From JAYOEY01 sp038120295 (GTDB lineage Bacteria; Pseudomonadota; Alphaproteobacteria; MPNO01; UBA2964): a DNA stretch of 64,000 nucleotides. The stretch's first letter is position 1. The number at the start of each line of letters is the position of its first letter. The position numbers and the translations under genes were made by a program. The DNA is taken from assembly GCA_038120295.1 (NCBI GenBank), contig JAYOLL010000008.1, positions 1 to 64,000 of the forward strand, in the 5' to 3' direction. A model generated the notes under the pieces. It saw only the letters and a list, made by a program, of their open reading frames with translations. It was not told the DNA's origin and searched no databases. This document shows positions 41,344 to 50,394 of the stretch, piece by piece.

Positions 41344-42567
41344 ATGAGTGCAGCGACGCCCGACGGCGCCAGCGACATCAAGGTCATCTCGCTGATCGGC
41401 GTGTCGCACTATATGAGTCACGTCTACCAGCTCGCGCTGCCGGCCCTGTTCCCGCTGATCAACCGGGTCGAGGGGATTTCCTATCTCGATCTCGGTTTCC
41501 TGTCCTTCGTGTTCTTTCTGACATCCGGCATCTGCCAGACGCCGGCCGGATTCCTGGTCGACAGGATGGGCGCGCGCCCCACCCTGTTCGCCGGCATGCT
41601 GCTGCTGGCCGGCTCCACGGCGGTGTTTTCCACGACGCACAGCTACGACATGATGCTGTTCCTCGCCTTCCTCGGCGGGCTCGGCAATTCGGTTTTTCAC
41701 CCGGCGGATCTGTCCATCCTGAACGGCAGCGTGTCGAAGGCGCGCATCGGGCGCGGGTTCGGCATCCACGGGGTCGGCGGGTTCGTCGGCTACGCAACCA
41801 CGCCGTTCTGCGTCATTGCCCTTGGGGACATGCTGGGCTGGCAGCCAACCATGCTGGCGCTGGGGGCGTTCGGGCTGTTTATCCTAACGCTCATGATGCT
41901 GTCGCGCCGCGATTTGCGCGATTCCGGGCGCGACCAGGGCGTGGAACCGCAAACCTTCAAGCAGGATCTCGGCGTGCTTTTGCAACCCGCCTCGATCTAT
42001 TCCTTCACCTTCTTCGCCTTCATGGCGATGGGCTCGGTCGGGCTGATGGCGTTCGGATCCAGCGCGCTGATCCAGCTGCTCGGAATGGATGCCAAGGTCG
42101 CCGGCAGCGTTATCACGCTTCAGCTTACCGGCTCGGTCGCGGGTATCCTGATCGGCGGCTGGGCGGCCGATAAAATCGCCCAGCGGCATGACGTCGCAAC
42201 CGCGATGGTGGTGACGGCGGGCGTCGCCGTCCTTCTCTGCGTGCCGATGTTCAAGCCGGGCGCCTATTTCCTGCTGGTCGCGATGATGATGCTCTATGGC
42301 GCGCTTTACGGCATGGCGAACCCGCTGCGCGACATGGTGATCCGCTCGTTCGCGCCGTCCGGCGGCGCGGGCAAGGTGTTCGGCTTCACCTATTCGGGGA
42401 TGGATTTCGGTTCGTCGGTCTCGGCGCTGGTGTTCGGCTACCTGCTGGAACATAAACAGCCCGAGCTGGTGTTCTATCTGGTGGCCGTGTTCATGATGAT
42501 CGGGGTCGGCGCGGTGCTGCTGGCCAAGGCAAGTTCGCCGCCCAAACCGGCAGCCGCGACGGCCTGA
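41344..42567 (+). CDS. MFS transporter, tandem paralogue 1
   Basis: 407 residues, 12 predicted helices. VSHYMSHVYQLALPALFPL in helix 1, GFLVDRMGARPTLF in the loop, and VFHPADLSIL in helix 4 match the fosmidomycin-resistance-type MFS group and the other two copies here. The carrier specificity is unknown. It is followed 19 bases later by a second copy and then by the SpmA-SpmB fusion, in one operon. aaggtaaatc precedes the ATG. Confidence 0.9.
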   Translation: MSAATPDGASDIKVISLIGVSHYMSHVYQLALPALFPLINRVEGISYLDLGFLSFVFFLTSGICQTPAGFLVDRMGARPTLFAGMLLLAGSTAVFSTTHSYDMMLFLAFLGGLGNSVFHPADLSILNGSVSKARIGRGFGIHGVGGFVGYATTPFCVIALGDMLGWQPTMLALGAFGLFILTLMMLSRRDLRDSGRDQGVEPQTFKQDLGVLLQPASIYSFTFFAFMAMGSVGLMAFGSSALIQLLGMDAKVAGSVITLQLTGSVAGILIGGWAADKIAQRHDVATAMVVTAGVAVLLCVPMFKPGAYFLLVAMMMLYGALYGMANPLRDMVIRSFAPSGGAGKVFGFTYSGMDFGSSVSALVFGYLLEHKQPELVFYLVAVFMMIGVGAVLLAKASSPPKPAAATA

Positions 42568-42586
42568 TATGAGGAGCTAGACCGGC

Positions 42587-43819
42587 ATGAGCGTTCTGGG
42601 GGCATCCCGGCAGGATACGCAGGTCATGGGCGTCATCGGCGTCGCCCACATGCTGAGCCATTTTTACCAGTTCGCCCTGGCCCCGCTGTTCCCGCTGGTC
42701 GCGCCCGATCTCGGCGTCTCGTTCCTGCAGCTCGGTACGCTGATGGGCGTTCTGTTCGTGACCTCCGCCCTGCTCCAGACCCCCGCCGGGTTCCTGGTCG
42801 ACAGGACCGGGGGCAGGCCGGTTCTGTTCGGCGGTCTGTTCCTCCTGTCCGCAGCGGTAACGGGATACGCGTTCGCGCCGAATTTCGAGACGCTGATCGT
42901 CCTGTCGGTGATCGCCGGGATCGGCAATTCGGTGTTCCATCCGGCGGATTATTCGCTGCTCAACGCCTATGTCAGCAAGGGCTGGATCGGACGCGCCTAC
43001 AGCGTCCACGCCGTCGGGGGCTATATCGGGTTCGCTCTGGCCCCGGTCAGCGTCACTCTCCTGGCTGGACCGCTCGGCTGGCGCAATTCGGTGGCAGCGG
43101 TCGGCATCGCAGGCATCGTGATCGGTATTCTGCTCTTCCTGTGGCGTGCGGAAAGCGAAAGCGACTCGGAAAGCCCTGAACAGACAGAAGCGCCCGCTAC
43201 GCCTGATAGCGGGATATCGGTACTGCTTCAGCCGCAGATAATCCTCGCCTTCCTGTTTTTCCTCGTCCTCGCCATGGGCCTCATCGGGATTCAAAGCTTC
43301 GCCACTACGGCGCTGGTCGAAGGCTGGTCTCTATCGCTGGAGACCGCAGGCGCGGTGCTATCGGTCTTCGTGTTTACCGCGCCAATCGGGATAATGCTGG
43401 GCGGCTACGCAGCCGACCGGATGCCGACCCACCATACGACAGCCGCCATCGCCTTTATCGGGGCGGGGCTGTGCATAGCCGCCATCCCCCTGCTGGGTCT
43501 CGAAGGGCTGACGATTTCTGCTGCTTTCCTGCTTGCCGGGCTGCTGTTCGGGTTCGCGCTGCCCAGCCGTGACATGTTCATCCGCTCGATGACACCGAAG
43601 GGCGCGAGCGGACGCGTGTTCGGTTTTGTGTATGGCGGTCTGGATACCGGCGCAGCGATAACGCCGATCCTGTTCGGGCTGTTCATGGATCAGGGCAAGC
43701 CGCGCTGGGTCTTCCTGGCAGCCGGTCTGTTCATCATGGGGGCGGCGCTGGCCTGCAAGATCGCCAGCATCGCCGCCGCCCGCGCAGCGCCCGGCACGGA
43801 TACCGCCTCCTCGTCATGA
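42587..43819 (+). CDS. MFS transporter, tandem paralogue 2
   Basis: 410 residues, 12 predicted helices, clearly homologous to the preceding gene and to 7417-8640: AHMLSHFYQFALAPLFPL, GFLVDRTGGRPVLFGG, NSVFHPADYSLLNAYV. The central loop (residues about 188-210) is acidic (ESESDSESPEQTEAP). Its stop overlaps the next ATG (ATGA at 43816-43819), so it is translationally linked to the SpmA-SpmB fusion. The substrate is unknown. Confidence 0.9.
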   Translation: MSVLGASRQDTQVMGVIGVAHMLSHFYQFALAPLFPLVAPDLGVSFLQLGTLMGVLFVTSALLQTPAGFLVDRTGGRPVLFGGLFLLSAAVTGYAFAPNFETLIVLSVIAGIGNSVFHPADYSLLNAYVSKGWIGRAYSVHAVGGYIGFALAPVSVTLLAGPLGWRNSVAAVGIAGIVIGILLFLWRAESESDSESPEQTEAPATPDSGISVLLQPQIILAFLFFLVLAMGLIGIQSFATTALVEGWSLSLETAGAVLSVFVFTAPIGIMLGGYAADRMPTHHTTAAIAFIGAGLCIAAIPLLGLEGLTISAAFLLAGLLFGFALPSRDMFIRSMTPKGASGRVFGFVYGGLDTGAAITPILFGLFMDQGKPRWVFLAAGLFIMGAALACKIASIAAARAAPGTDTASSS

Positions 43820-45102
43820 ATATCGTCTTCTTCGCTCTCGTCCTGATCGCATTCGGCGTCACGGCCTGGCGGCAGCTCAACTGGGAAGACGACGGAGGGC
43901 AGATTACGGCGCCGATGCAGGAGCTGGCGCTCGGCATGGTCGATGCAGCCGGCGGCGCGGTTACGCTCGCCATCGGGCTGATCGGCGTTATGGCCCTGTT
44001 CCTCGGCCTGATGAAAGTCGCCGAAGCCGGCGGGCTGCTGTCCATCATCGCCCGGCTGGTCCGACCGTTGATGGTGCGCGCCTTCCCCGACGTGCCGGCC
44101 AACCACCCGGCGATGGGCGCGATGATCATGAATATCTCCGCCAACGCGATGGGGCTCGGCAACGCGGCGACGCCGTTCGGTATTCGGGCGATGCAGGAAC
44201 TCGATCGACTCAACCCGCACAGGGGCACGGCGACGGATTCAATGGTGCTGTTTCTCGCCATCAACACTTCAAGCGTCACCATCCTGCCGACAGGCGTAAT
44301 CGCCCTGCGCGCCGCAGCGGGCTCGGCGGATCCGGCGGGCATCCTGCCGACCACCCTGTTCGCCACCATCCTGTCGACCGCTGTCGCGTTTCTCGCGGTC
44401 AAGCTCTATCGCGGTTTTGCCCAGGCGCCCGCTCCGACAAACAGTGTTGAGAAGGAAGATGGCGACGCGTTCGACGAGGACATCAGCGGAAAAGGCTATC
44501 CCGCCTGGGCCTCCATCGCTGCGCTGAGCTTTATCGCCGCGCTGGTCCCGGTGACCATCATCTTCGGCGACACCATCGCGCCCTGGATCATTCCCGGCCT
44601 GATGGTCGCGCTGCTGTCCTTCGGCGTCTGGAAGAAGGTACCGATCTACGAAATGTTCGTGGAGGGCGCGAAGGACGGTTTTCAGGTTGCTGTGCGTATC
44701 ATCCCCTACCTCGTCGCCATCCTGGTCGCGGTCGGCATGCTACGGACATCCGGCGCGCTCGATGCCCTGGTTAGCTGGGTCGGGCCGGTGACATCCGCTT
44801 TCGGGCTTCCCGGCGAAGCGTTGCCCATGGCGCTGCTGAGGCCTCTATCCGGTTCCGGCGCCTATGGCATACTCGCCTCGATCATCGAAGACCCGAATAT
44901 CGGCCCCGACTCATACGTCGGCTATCTAGTCAGCACGCTGCAGGGATCGACAGAAACCACCTTCTACGTCATCGCGGTCTATTTCGGCGCAGTGCAGATC
45001 AAACGCGTACGTCACGCGCTTGCCGCCGCCCTGACCGCCGACATCGCCGGGATCGCCGGCGCCGTCATCGCCTGCTCGCTGCTATACGGCGCTCTGAACT
45101 AA
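43816..45102 (+). CDS. SpmA-SpmB-like nucleoside recognition (Gate) domain membrane protein
   Basis: 428 residues, two fused Gate domains. Residues 1-200 resemble SpmA (FLGLMKVAEAGGLLSIIARLVRP, NISANAMGLGNAATPFG, INTSSVTILPTG) and 235-428 resemble SpmB (RIIPYLVAILVAVGMLRTSGALDALV, GSGAYGILASIIED, GSTETTFYVIAVYFGAV). In Bacillus the separate proteins function in spore maturation. In non-sporulating proteobacteria such fusions are inner-membrane proteins of unknown role, possibly transport. Operon context with two MFS carriers favours a transport-related role. Confidence 0.85.
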   Translation: MNIVFFALVLIAFGVTAWRQLNWEDDGGQITAPMQELALGMVDAAGGAVTLAIGLIGVMALFLGLMKVAEAGGLLSIIARLVRPLMVRAFPDVPANHPAMGAMIMNISANAMGLGNAATPFGIRAMQELDRLNPHRGTATDSMVLFLAINTSSVTILPTGVIALRAAAGSADPAGILPTTLFATILSTAVAFLAVKLYRGFAQAPAPTNSVEKEDGDAFDEDISGKGYPAWASIAALSFIAALVPVTIIFGDTIAPWIIPGLMVALLSFGVWKKVPIYEMFVEGAKDGFQVAVRIIPYLVAILVAVGMLRTSGALDALVSWVGPVTSAFGLPGEALPMALLRPLSGSGAYGILASIIEDPNIGPDSYVGYLVSTLQGSTETTFYVIAVYFGAVQIKRVRHALAAALTADIAGIAGAVIACSLLYGALN

Positions 45103-45177
45103 ATAACGCCGGAACCGCCTTGCATCCGGCCACCGCAGTTGGAAACATAGGGCAGTGTCTAATATGGAGGTAAAAAC

Positions 45178-46287
45178 ATGGATATCCGGGCGGCTGTCGC
45201 TCACGCAGCTGGCAAGGAACTGACGATCGAAACCGTACAGCTCGAAGGACCGCGCGAAGGCGAGGTGCTGGTCGAGGTCAAAGCTACAGGCATCTGCCAT
45301 ACGGACGCCTTCACCCTGTCCGGCGAAGACCCCGAAGGGCTGTTTCCCTCCATTCTCGGCCATGAAGGCGCAGGCGTGGTGGTCGATACCGGCCCGGGCG
45401 TGACGACGCTGAAGAAAGGCGATCACGTCATTCCGCTCTACATCCCGGAATGCCGCCAGTGCAAATCCTGCCTGTCGGGCAAGACCAATCTCTGTACATC
45501 GATCCGCGACACCCAGGGACAGGGCGTCATGCCGGACGGCTCCAGCCGCTTTTCACTCAACGGCAAGAAACTCTTCCACTATATGGGGACCTCGACCTTC
45601 GCCAACTATACGGTGGTGCCGGAGATCGCCCTGGCCAAGGTCCGCGAGGACGCCCCGTTCGACAAGATCTGCTATATCGGCTGCGGCGTCACCACCGGCA
45701 TCGGCGCGGTCATCAATACCGCGCAGGTCGAGCCCGGATCGAATGTCGTTGTCTTCGGGCTCGGCGGTATCGGCCTCAATGTTATTCAGGGCGCCGGGCT
45801 TGCCGGTGCAGACAAGATCGTCGGCGTCGACCTTAATGCCACGAAAGCGCCGCTCGCCGAGAAATTCGGCATGACCCATTTCGTCAATCCGAAGGACGTA
45901 GACGGCGATATCGTCGCCGCCCTGGTCGACCTGACCGATGGCGGGGCGGATTACAGCTTCGAATGCATCGGAAACGTCAACACAATGCGCCAGGCACTGG
46001 AATGCTGCCATCGCGGCTGGGGAGTCAGCGTCATCATCGGCGTCGCCGGCGCGGGACAGGAGATCAGCACGCGCCCGTTCCAGCTCGTGACGGGGCGTGT
46101 CTGGAAAGGCACCGCGTTCGGCGGCGCGAAAAGCCGTACACAGGTGCCGAAAATCGTCGATTGGTACATGGATGGAAAGATCAATATCGACGATTTGATC
46201 ACCCATACGATGCCGCTCGAAGACATCAATGAGGGATTCAACCTGATGCACGAAGGGGAATCGATCCGGAGCGTCGTAACCTATTGA
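45178..46287 (+). CDS. frmA: S-(hydroxymethyl)glutathione dehydrogenase / class III alcohol dehydrogenase
   Basis: 369 residues. It oxidises the spontaneous formaldehyde-glutathione adduct to S-formylglutathione with NAD+. Catalytic zinc ligands are C40 (GICHTDAF) and H62 (GHEGAG), with a third cysteine in YIGCGVTTG. Structural zinc cysteines are C92, C95, C98 and C106. The nucleotide site is FGLGGIGLNVIQGA, and SRTQVPK is the class III signature. A strong tatggagg lies upstream. It is monocistronic by position and probably constitutive formaldehyde detoxification. Confidence 0.96.
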   Translation: MDIRAAVAHAAGKELTIETVQLEGPREGEVLVEVKATGICHTDAFTLSGEDPEGLFPSILGHEGAGVVVDTGPGVTTLKKGDHVIPLYIPECRQCKSCLSGKTNLCTSIRDTQGQGVMPDGSSRFSLNGKKLFHYMGTSTFANYTVVPEIALAKVREDAPFDKICYIGCGVTTGIGAVINTAQVEPGSNVVVFGLGGIGLNVIQGAGLAGADKIVGVDLNATKAPLAEKFGMTHFVNPKDVDGDIVAALVDLTDGGADYSFECIGNVNTMRQALECCHRGWGVSVIIGVAGAGQEISTRPFQLVTGRVWKGTAFGGAKSRTQVPKIVDWYMDGKINIDDLITHTMPLEDINEGFNLMHEGESIRSVVTY

Positions 46288-46308
46288 ATTACCGCTGGCG
46301 CGGAACCG

Positions 46309-46485
46309 TCATCCGCCCGCGCAGATCGCGATAATGAATTCCTGAATTTTCTGGACATCCCGGAAGGCAGGAAATGCCATCAGCGCGACAAACAGCAGCA
46401 CGCCCAGCAGAACGTACTCCATACGGCTGCCGCTCTTTGTTGCGGCGGTCTCCGCCGATTCAGCCTTTTTTTCTTCCGCCGACAT
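46309..46485 (-). CDS. small single-pass membrane protein
   Basis: 58 residues: an acidic/lysine N-terminus (MSAEEKKAESAETAATKSG), one transmembrane helix (MEYVLLGVLLFVALMAFPAF) and a short tail. There is no recognised domain. An in-frame upstream ATG at 46581 would add 32 residues that look unlike protein. The ribosome-binding site is weak, so the start is uncertain. It converges with frmA. Confidence 0.5.
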   Translation of the reverse strand: MSAEEKKAESAETAATKSGSRMEYVLLGVLLFVALMAFPAFRDVQKIQEFIIAICAGG

Positions 46486-46677
46486 GACCAGAGTATAGCG
46501 TAACAGGCGCTTCAACGCATCAACCAACACCTGATACGTCGGAACCCATGGCGCCGCTCTGAGCGGGCTATCAACTCTCAATTAACCAGACTGTGCGTAA
46601 CTTGATTCGATCCCGTACGCAGCCGCACGGTCTCCAAAGCTTGAAGGCGGCCAGGATTCTTTAGAGAAACCGGTGCA

Positions 46678-47103
46678 ATGAAGCCAGACTACCTATTGAA
46701 ACCATTATATTTTATCAAGTTTCTGGCTGTATTCCTTGCAGTCAGTTCAATGATTCCGCCCGACCCGGCGGCTGCGGCCACCAAGAAGCGCAATACGATG
46801 GTTGTCGGCTGCTGGGGCGACGCCAAAAAGGGCGATGCCGTCGATCTCAAGATAAGGTTCGTTGGAAACGGTTCGATCGTTCAGTACGACGAAAATCAGG
46901 TCGAAAAGCACAAGCGGACATTCGGCGCCTGGGAAATGGCGTACGATTCCAGCTACCTGTCGATTTACTGGCCGGACGGCCGGATCAGCCAGTATGGCAT
47001 GAAGCGGATCGGCCCCATCCTCCATTTCACAGGCCTGAGCGGCGCACGGAACTTCACACTGCGGGAAATTTCACCCGATAATTGCTGGGATACGCAGAAC
47101 TGA
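46678..47103 (+). CDS. secreted protein of unknown function
   Basis: 141 residues. An N-terminal hydrophobic segment (FIKFLAVFLAVSSMI) and a likely cleavage near AAAA indicate export. The mature part is a small beta-rich domain with two cysteines (GCWGD and NCWDTQN) that could form a disulfide, and repeated strands such as FGAWEMAYDSSYLSIYWPDGR. I do not recognise the family. Codon use looks normal and agaaaccggtgca precedes the ATG. Confidence 0.6.
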   Translation: MKPDYLLKPLYFIKFLAVFLAVSSMIPPDPAAAATKKRNTMVVGCWGDAKKGDAVDLKIRFVGNGSIVQYDENQVEKHKRTFGAWEMAYDSSYLSIYWPDGRISQYGMKRIGPILHFTGLSGARNFTLREISPDNCWDTQN

Positions 47104-47172
47104 CGGTGCAGGTCGGGAAAAACTGCGCGCGCATTCTTGATCGCATCCGCCCGCACGGGCAACATAGCCATC

Positions 47173-47703
47173 ATGTCAGCGGAAACCCTTGTACTCGCGT
47201 TTGCCTTCGGCTGGGGCGCATGGATCCTGTACAGGATCCACCAGCGCCGCCGTTCACGTAACGACCCCACCGGTGCGATCGTGGAACCCGCCCCGAAACA
47301 GACCGCGCGGGAGATGCCGAGGATTGGCGATCCCGGCACCATAACCTTCAACCAGATACAGGAACTCAGGCGAAACAGCTTCACGCCAGACCGCAACTGG
47401 AGCCGCGAGGAAGCCGCCCTGATTCTGGATGCCGTGACCTATCTTCGCGCTGTCTGCCGCGATATCGCCGGTAACGAGGACGGTCCGCCCCCGCTTGAAA
47501 TCCAGAACGATCTGCTAAGGTTCATCCTGACCGAGCAGGATATCCGCGAACATATCCGGAAATGGGGCGAGGAACGCCGCGAAGCCGGGGCCGATGATTT
47601 CGATGATGATGAAGAGCCCGATTTGCCGCAAAACCGGCAATATGACCGTGTTCGCGCCCATGCTACGAAATTTTTCGCACCGGCCTCCGACGAACCGGGC
47701 TAA
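47173..47703 (+). CDS. membrane-anchored protein of unknown function
   Basis: 176 residues. One N-terminal helix (ETLVLAFAFGWGAWILY) is followed by a basic stop-transfer (RRRSRN) and a helical cytoplasmic domain (DRNWSREEAALILDAVTYLRAV) with an acidic tail (DDFDDDEEPDLPQ). I used ATG 47173; a TTG at 47137 would add 12 residues. No family is recognised. The convergent terminator at 47849-47878 ends this transcript. Confidence 0.6.
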   Translation: MSAETLVLAFAFGWGAWILYRIHQRRRSRNDPTGAIVEPAPKQTAREMPRIGDPGTITFNQIQELRRNSFTPDRNWSREEAALILDAVTYLRAVCRDIAGNEDGPPPLEIQNDLLRFILTEQDIREHIRKWGEERREAGADDFDDDEEPDLPQNRQYDRVRAHATKFFAPASDEPG

Positions 47704-47848
47704 AGGATACCCCGGTTACGCAGGCTCAGGAAAATCAAGCATCCGCATTATTTGTGATGCCTATCACAGCTCTATCGGTCAACGATCCGTATATTCCGGA
47801 TGCTGCCTGAAACCCTCCCCTTCTTTCCAACCCCGGGCAGCCATGTTG

Positions 47849-47885
47849 AACGGCGGTTCCTTCCCCGGAACCGCCGTTTTCTTTG
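47849..47885. terminator. bidirectional intrinsic terminator
   Basis: aacggcggttcc (47849-47860) pairs perfectly with ggaaccgccgtt (47867-47878) across a 6-base loop, followed on the plus strand by ttcttt. It sits between convergent genes at 47703 and 47890 and could serve both; the minus-strand U tract is poor. Confidence 0.75.
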
Positions 47886-47889
47886 CCCG

Positions 47890-48714
47890 TCATTGAGGCT
47901 TCAGCGACGGCAGGTTTTCGATAGAAGGACGGAGTACGCCCAGGACGGAATGCCAGCACTCGTCCCCACAAGCCGACAGAAGTCCATACCGATGACTTTC
48001 GCCGGGCCGGTATGGCGAACCATCGATGTAACAAACGCGCCCGCCCGCTTCCCTGACGATCAAGTCGCCTGCCGCATGATCCCAAGGCTTCAGGCCGCGA
48101 TAATGAGCGAAATGCAGCTCACCGGTGGCGATCCTCAAATATTCGATGCCGCAACAGCCTGCCGTATTCACCCTTTCGAAAATTTCGTCGATCCCGTCGC
48201 GTTCCCGGAGGCGTCGCCCAAGCGATCCGCGCATGGCGGAAAGCTCAGGTAATTCGGCGTCGTCCGAACAAACCCTGCGTCCTTCCGACCAGGCCCCTTC
48301 CCCTTGCTCGGCCACGATGCTGGCGCCGGTTTCCGGCACCAGGATTGCCCCGGCGCGTGTCTCGCGTCCCACCGCTAGGGCGACAATTACAACATAATCC
48401 GGCTTGCCCGAGGCGAAGTTCGATGTGCCGTCCAGAGGGTCGACAATCCAGACCGGCGCATCGCCTGACAGGCAATCATACGCCGCCGGATCGCCTTCCG
48501 CGGCCTCTTCACCCAGAACAACCGAGCCGGGCAGCAACGACGTCAGGGCATCGCCCAACCGCCGTTCGCTTTCGGTATCGGCGATTGTCACGAGACCGCC
48601 CGCGTCCTTGCGGCGGATCTCGCCCTCCTGCAGGCACCGGAATCGAGGCCGGATTTCCTCCTCCGCGACGTCCCGCATCAGCGAGACGACCTTATCCATA
48701 TCAGGCGCTACCAC
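47890..48714 (-). CDS. inositol monophosphatase family protein
   Basis: A 274-residue Mg2+-dependent phosphatase of the FIG/IMPase superfamily. The metal-binding motifs are LGEEAAEGD, WIVDPLDGTSNFASG and LKPWDHAAGDLIVREAGG. This superfamily also includes CysQ and fructose-1,6-bisphosphatase, so the substrate (inositol phosphate, histidinol phosphate or PAP) is not decided here. The start is GTG 48714 or ATG 48699; both overlap or abut the hflX 3' end. It is the last gene of the dat-HAD-hfq-hflX run. Confidence 0.88.
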   Translation of the reverse strand: MVAPDMDKVVSLMRDVAEEEIRPRFRCLQEGEIRRKDAGGLVTIADTESERRLGDALTSLLPGSVVLGEEAAEGDPAAYDCLSGDAPVWIVDPLDGTSNFASGKPDYVVIVALAVGRETRAGAILVPETGASIVAEQGEGAWSEGRRVCSDDAELPELSAMRGSLGRRLRERDGIDEIFERVNTAGCCGIEYLRIATGELHFAHYRGLKPWDHAAGDLIVREAGGRVCYIDGSPYRPGESHRYGLLSACGDECWHSVLGVLRPSIENLPSLKPQ

Positions 48715-50038
48715 GATGACCGCTCACAATACTGTCGCCGAATCGGTGAAAGAATCTGGCGCTGTCAGCTTCATCAAGGCGCACCCGGAACGTCGCGGCA
48801 GTATCGCTATCCTCCCGCTCCAGGACATCGCCCTGCCGATAGAGCCATGCAATCGCCTTGCCTGCCGCCGGGGCGATCGCGAGTTCCACAATCTTCTGGC
48901 TCTCCGCCAGCATTTCGTCGATGCGATCAAGAAGGTCGCCGCAACCGTCTCCCGTCATAGCGGATAGCAGTATCGCATTTACGTCGCGGCCGGCTCGATT
49001 GCGTTCCGCAGTGAGAGCTTCGGACTCCACCAGATCGATCTTGTTTCTGACCTCGACAAGCGCGTCCAGCCGGTCCTCCGGCACACCGAGTTCATCGAGA
49101 ACCGTCAGGACGTCGAATTTCTGTGCGTCGCTGTCGGGATGCGCGATGTCTCGTACGTGAAGGATGATATCCGCCTCGAGAACCTCTTCGAGCGTCGCCC
49201 GAAACGCTGCCACAAGCATCGTTGGCAAAGCGGAGACGAACCCGACCGTATCCGAAAGGATAACCGACCGGCCCGACGGCAGTTCGATAGCCCGCATGGT
49301 GGGATCGAGTGTCGCAAAGAGCTGGTCGCGGGCGGTTACACCGGCTCCCGAAAGCCTGTTGAACAGCGTCGATTTACCTGCATTGGTGTAGCCGACAAGC
49401 GCGACGACGGGGTAAGGCACCTTTTGACGGCTCCGCCGGTGCAGGCCGCGCGTCCGGGTTACGCGACCGAGTTCACGCCGGATGCGGGTAATACGTTCGT
49501 CGATCTGCCGGCGGTCGGCCTCGATCTGCGTTTCACCCGGTCCGCCGAGAAAGCCAAATCCGCCGCGCTGGCGCTCAAGATGCGTCCAGCTCCGCACGAG
49601 TCGGCTCCGCTGATAGGTAAGATGAGCTAGTTCGACCTGCAGGCGGCCTTCCCGCGTTCTCGCCCGTGCGCCGAAAATCTCCAGAATTAAACCTGTCCGA
49701 TCCAGAACCTTGCAATTCCAGGCCTTCTCCAGATTCCGCTGCTGAATCGGCGTTACCGCGCCGTCGATAACCGCGACCCCGATATGGTCTTCCTCGATGA
49801 TCGGCGAATAGCTCTCTACCTGGCCCGAGCCGAAAAGGGTCGCGGGCCGCGTCCGGTTCAACGGAACGGTCTCGGCGTGCAGGACGTTCAGGTCGATCGC
49901 ACCCGCCAGCCCGACGGCTTCCTCTAGACATGCATCGGGATCGCGCGCCGGCGCATTGCGCCCGGGCGCCTTGCTGTACGGACACAGTACGATTGCTCGC
50001 GCACCTCTGGTTTCGGCGCGCGACAGGTCTTCCGTCAC
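48701..50038 (-). CDS. hflX: GTPase HflX
   Basis: A 445-residue ribosome-splitting GTPase. The N-terminal nucleotide-binding HflX domain (ARTREGRLQVELAHLTYQRSRL, GGPGETQIEADRR) precedes the G domain with G1 GYTNAGKST near residue 215, G3 DTVGFVSALP and G4 NKID. The start is GTG at 50038, one base from the hfq stop, the classic hfq-hflX pairing. It rescues stalled ribosomes under heat and other stress. Confidence 0.95.
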   Translation of the reverse strand: MTEDLSRAETRGARAIVLCPYSKAPGRNAPARDPDACLEEAVGLAGAIDLNVLHAETVPLNRTRPATLFGSGQVESYSPIIEEDHIGVAVIDGAVTPIQQRNLEKAWNCKVLDRTGLILEIFGARARTREGRLQVELAHLTYQRSRLVRSWTHLERQRGGFGFLGGPGETQIEADRRQIDERITRIRRELGRVTRTRGLHRRSRQKVPYPVVALVGYTNAGKSTLFNRLSGAGVTARDQLFATLDPTMRAIELPSGRSVILSDTVGFVSALPTMLVAAFRATLEEVLEADIILHVRDIAHPDSDAQKFDVLTVLDELGVPEDRLDALVEVRNKIDLVESEALTAERNRAGRDVNAILLSAMTGDGCGDLLDRIDEMLAESQKIVELAIAPAAGKAIAWLYRQGDVLEREDSDTAATFRVRLDEADSARFFHRFGDSIVSGHRGSA

Positions 50039-50039
50039 G

Positions 50040-50312
50040 TCAATCGTTGACGTCGGGAGGAATGTTTCCGTCCTTGTCGTCCTCGTCCCACAGCTGGATC
50101 GGAGAGACAGGCATCACCGTCGAAATGGCGTGCTTGTAAACAAGCTGCGAATGACCGTCGCGGCGCAGCAGCACGCAGAAATTATCGAACCAGGTGATGA
50201 TGCCCTGGAGTTTAACGCCGTTTACGAGAAAAACGGTGACCGGGGCCTTGTTTTTCCGGACGTTGTTCAGAAAAACATCCTGGAGATTCTGGTTCTTGTT
50301 ATCGTTTGGCAT
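50040..50312 (-). CDS. hfq: RNA chaperone Hfq
   Basis: A 90-residue Sm-like protein, forming a hexamer that binds small RNAs. Sm1 motif VFLVNGVKLQGIITWFDNFCVLL and Sm2 motif YKHAISTVMP are exact family features, and an acidic C-terminal tail (DEDDKDGN) follows. agagaag precedes the ATG. An 82-base gap from the HAD gene may hold its promoter. Confidence 0.97.
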   Translation of the reverse strand: MPNDNKNQNLQDVFLNNVRKNKAPVTVFLVNGVKLQGIITWFDNFCVLLRRDGHSQLVYKHAISTVMPVSPIQLWDEDDKDGNIPPDVND

Positions 50313-50394
50313 TTTCTTCTCTGTCTTTTGATTGGTCCCCCTGAACGGGTCAATCCATCAGGGAACATATACACACGAATATTAATATGGCCCG

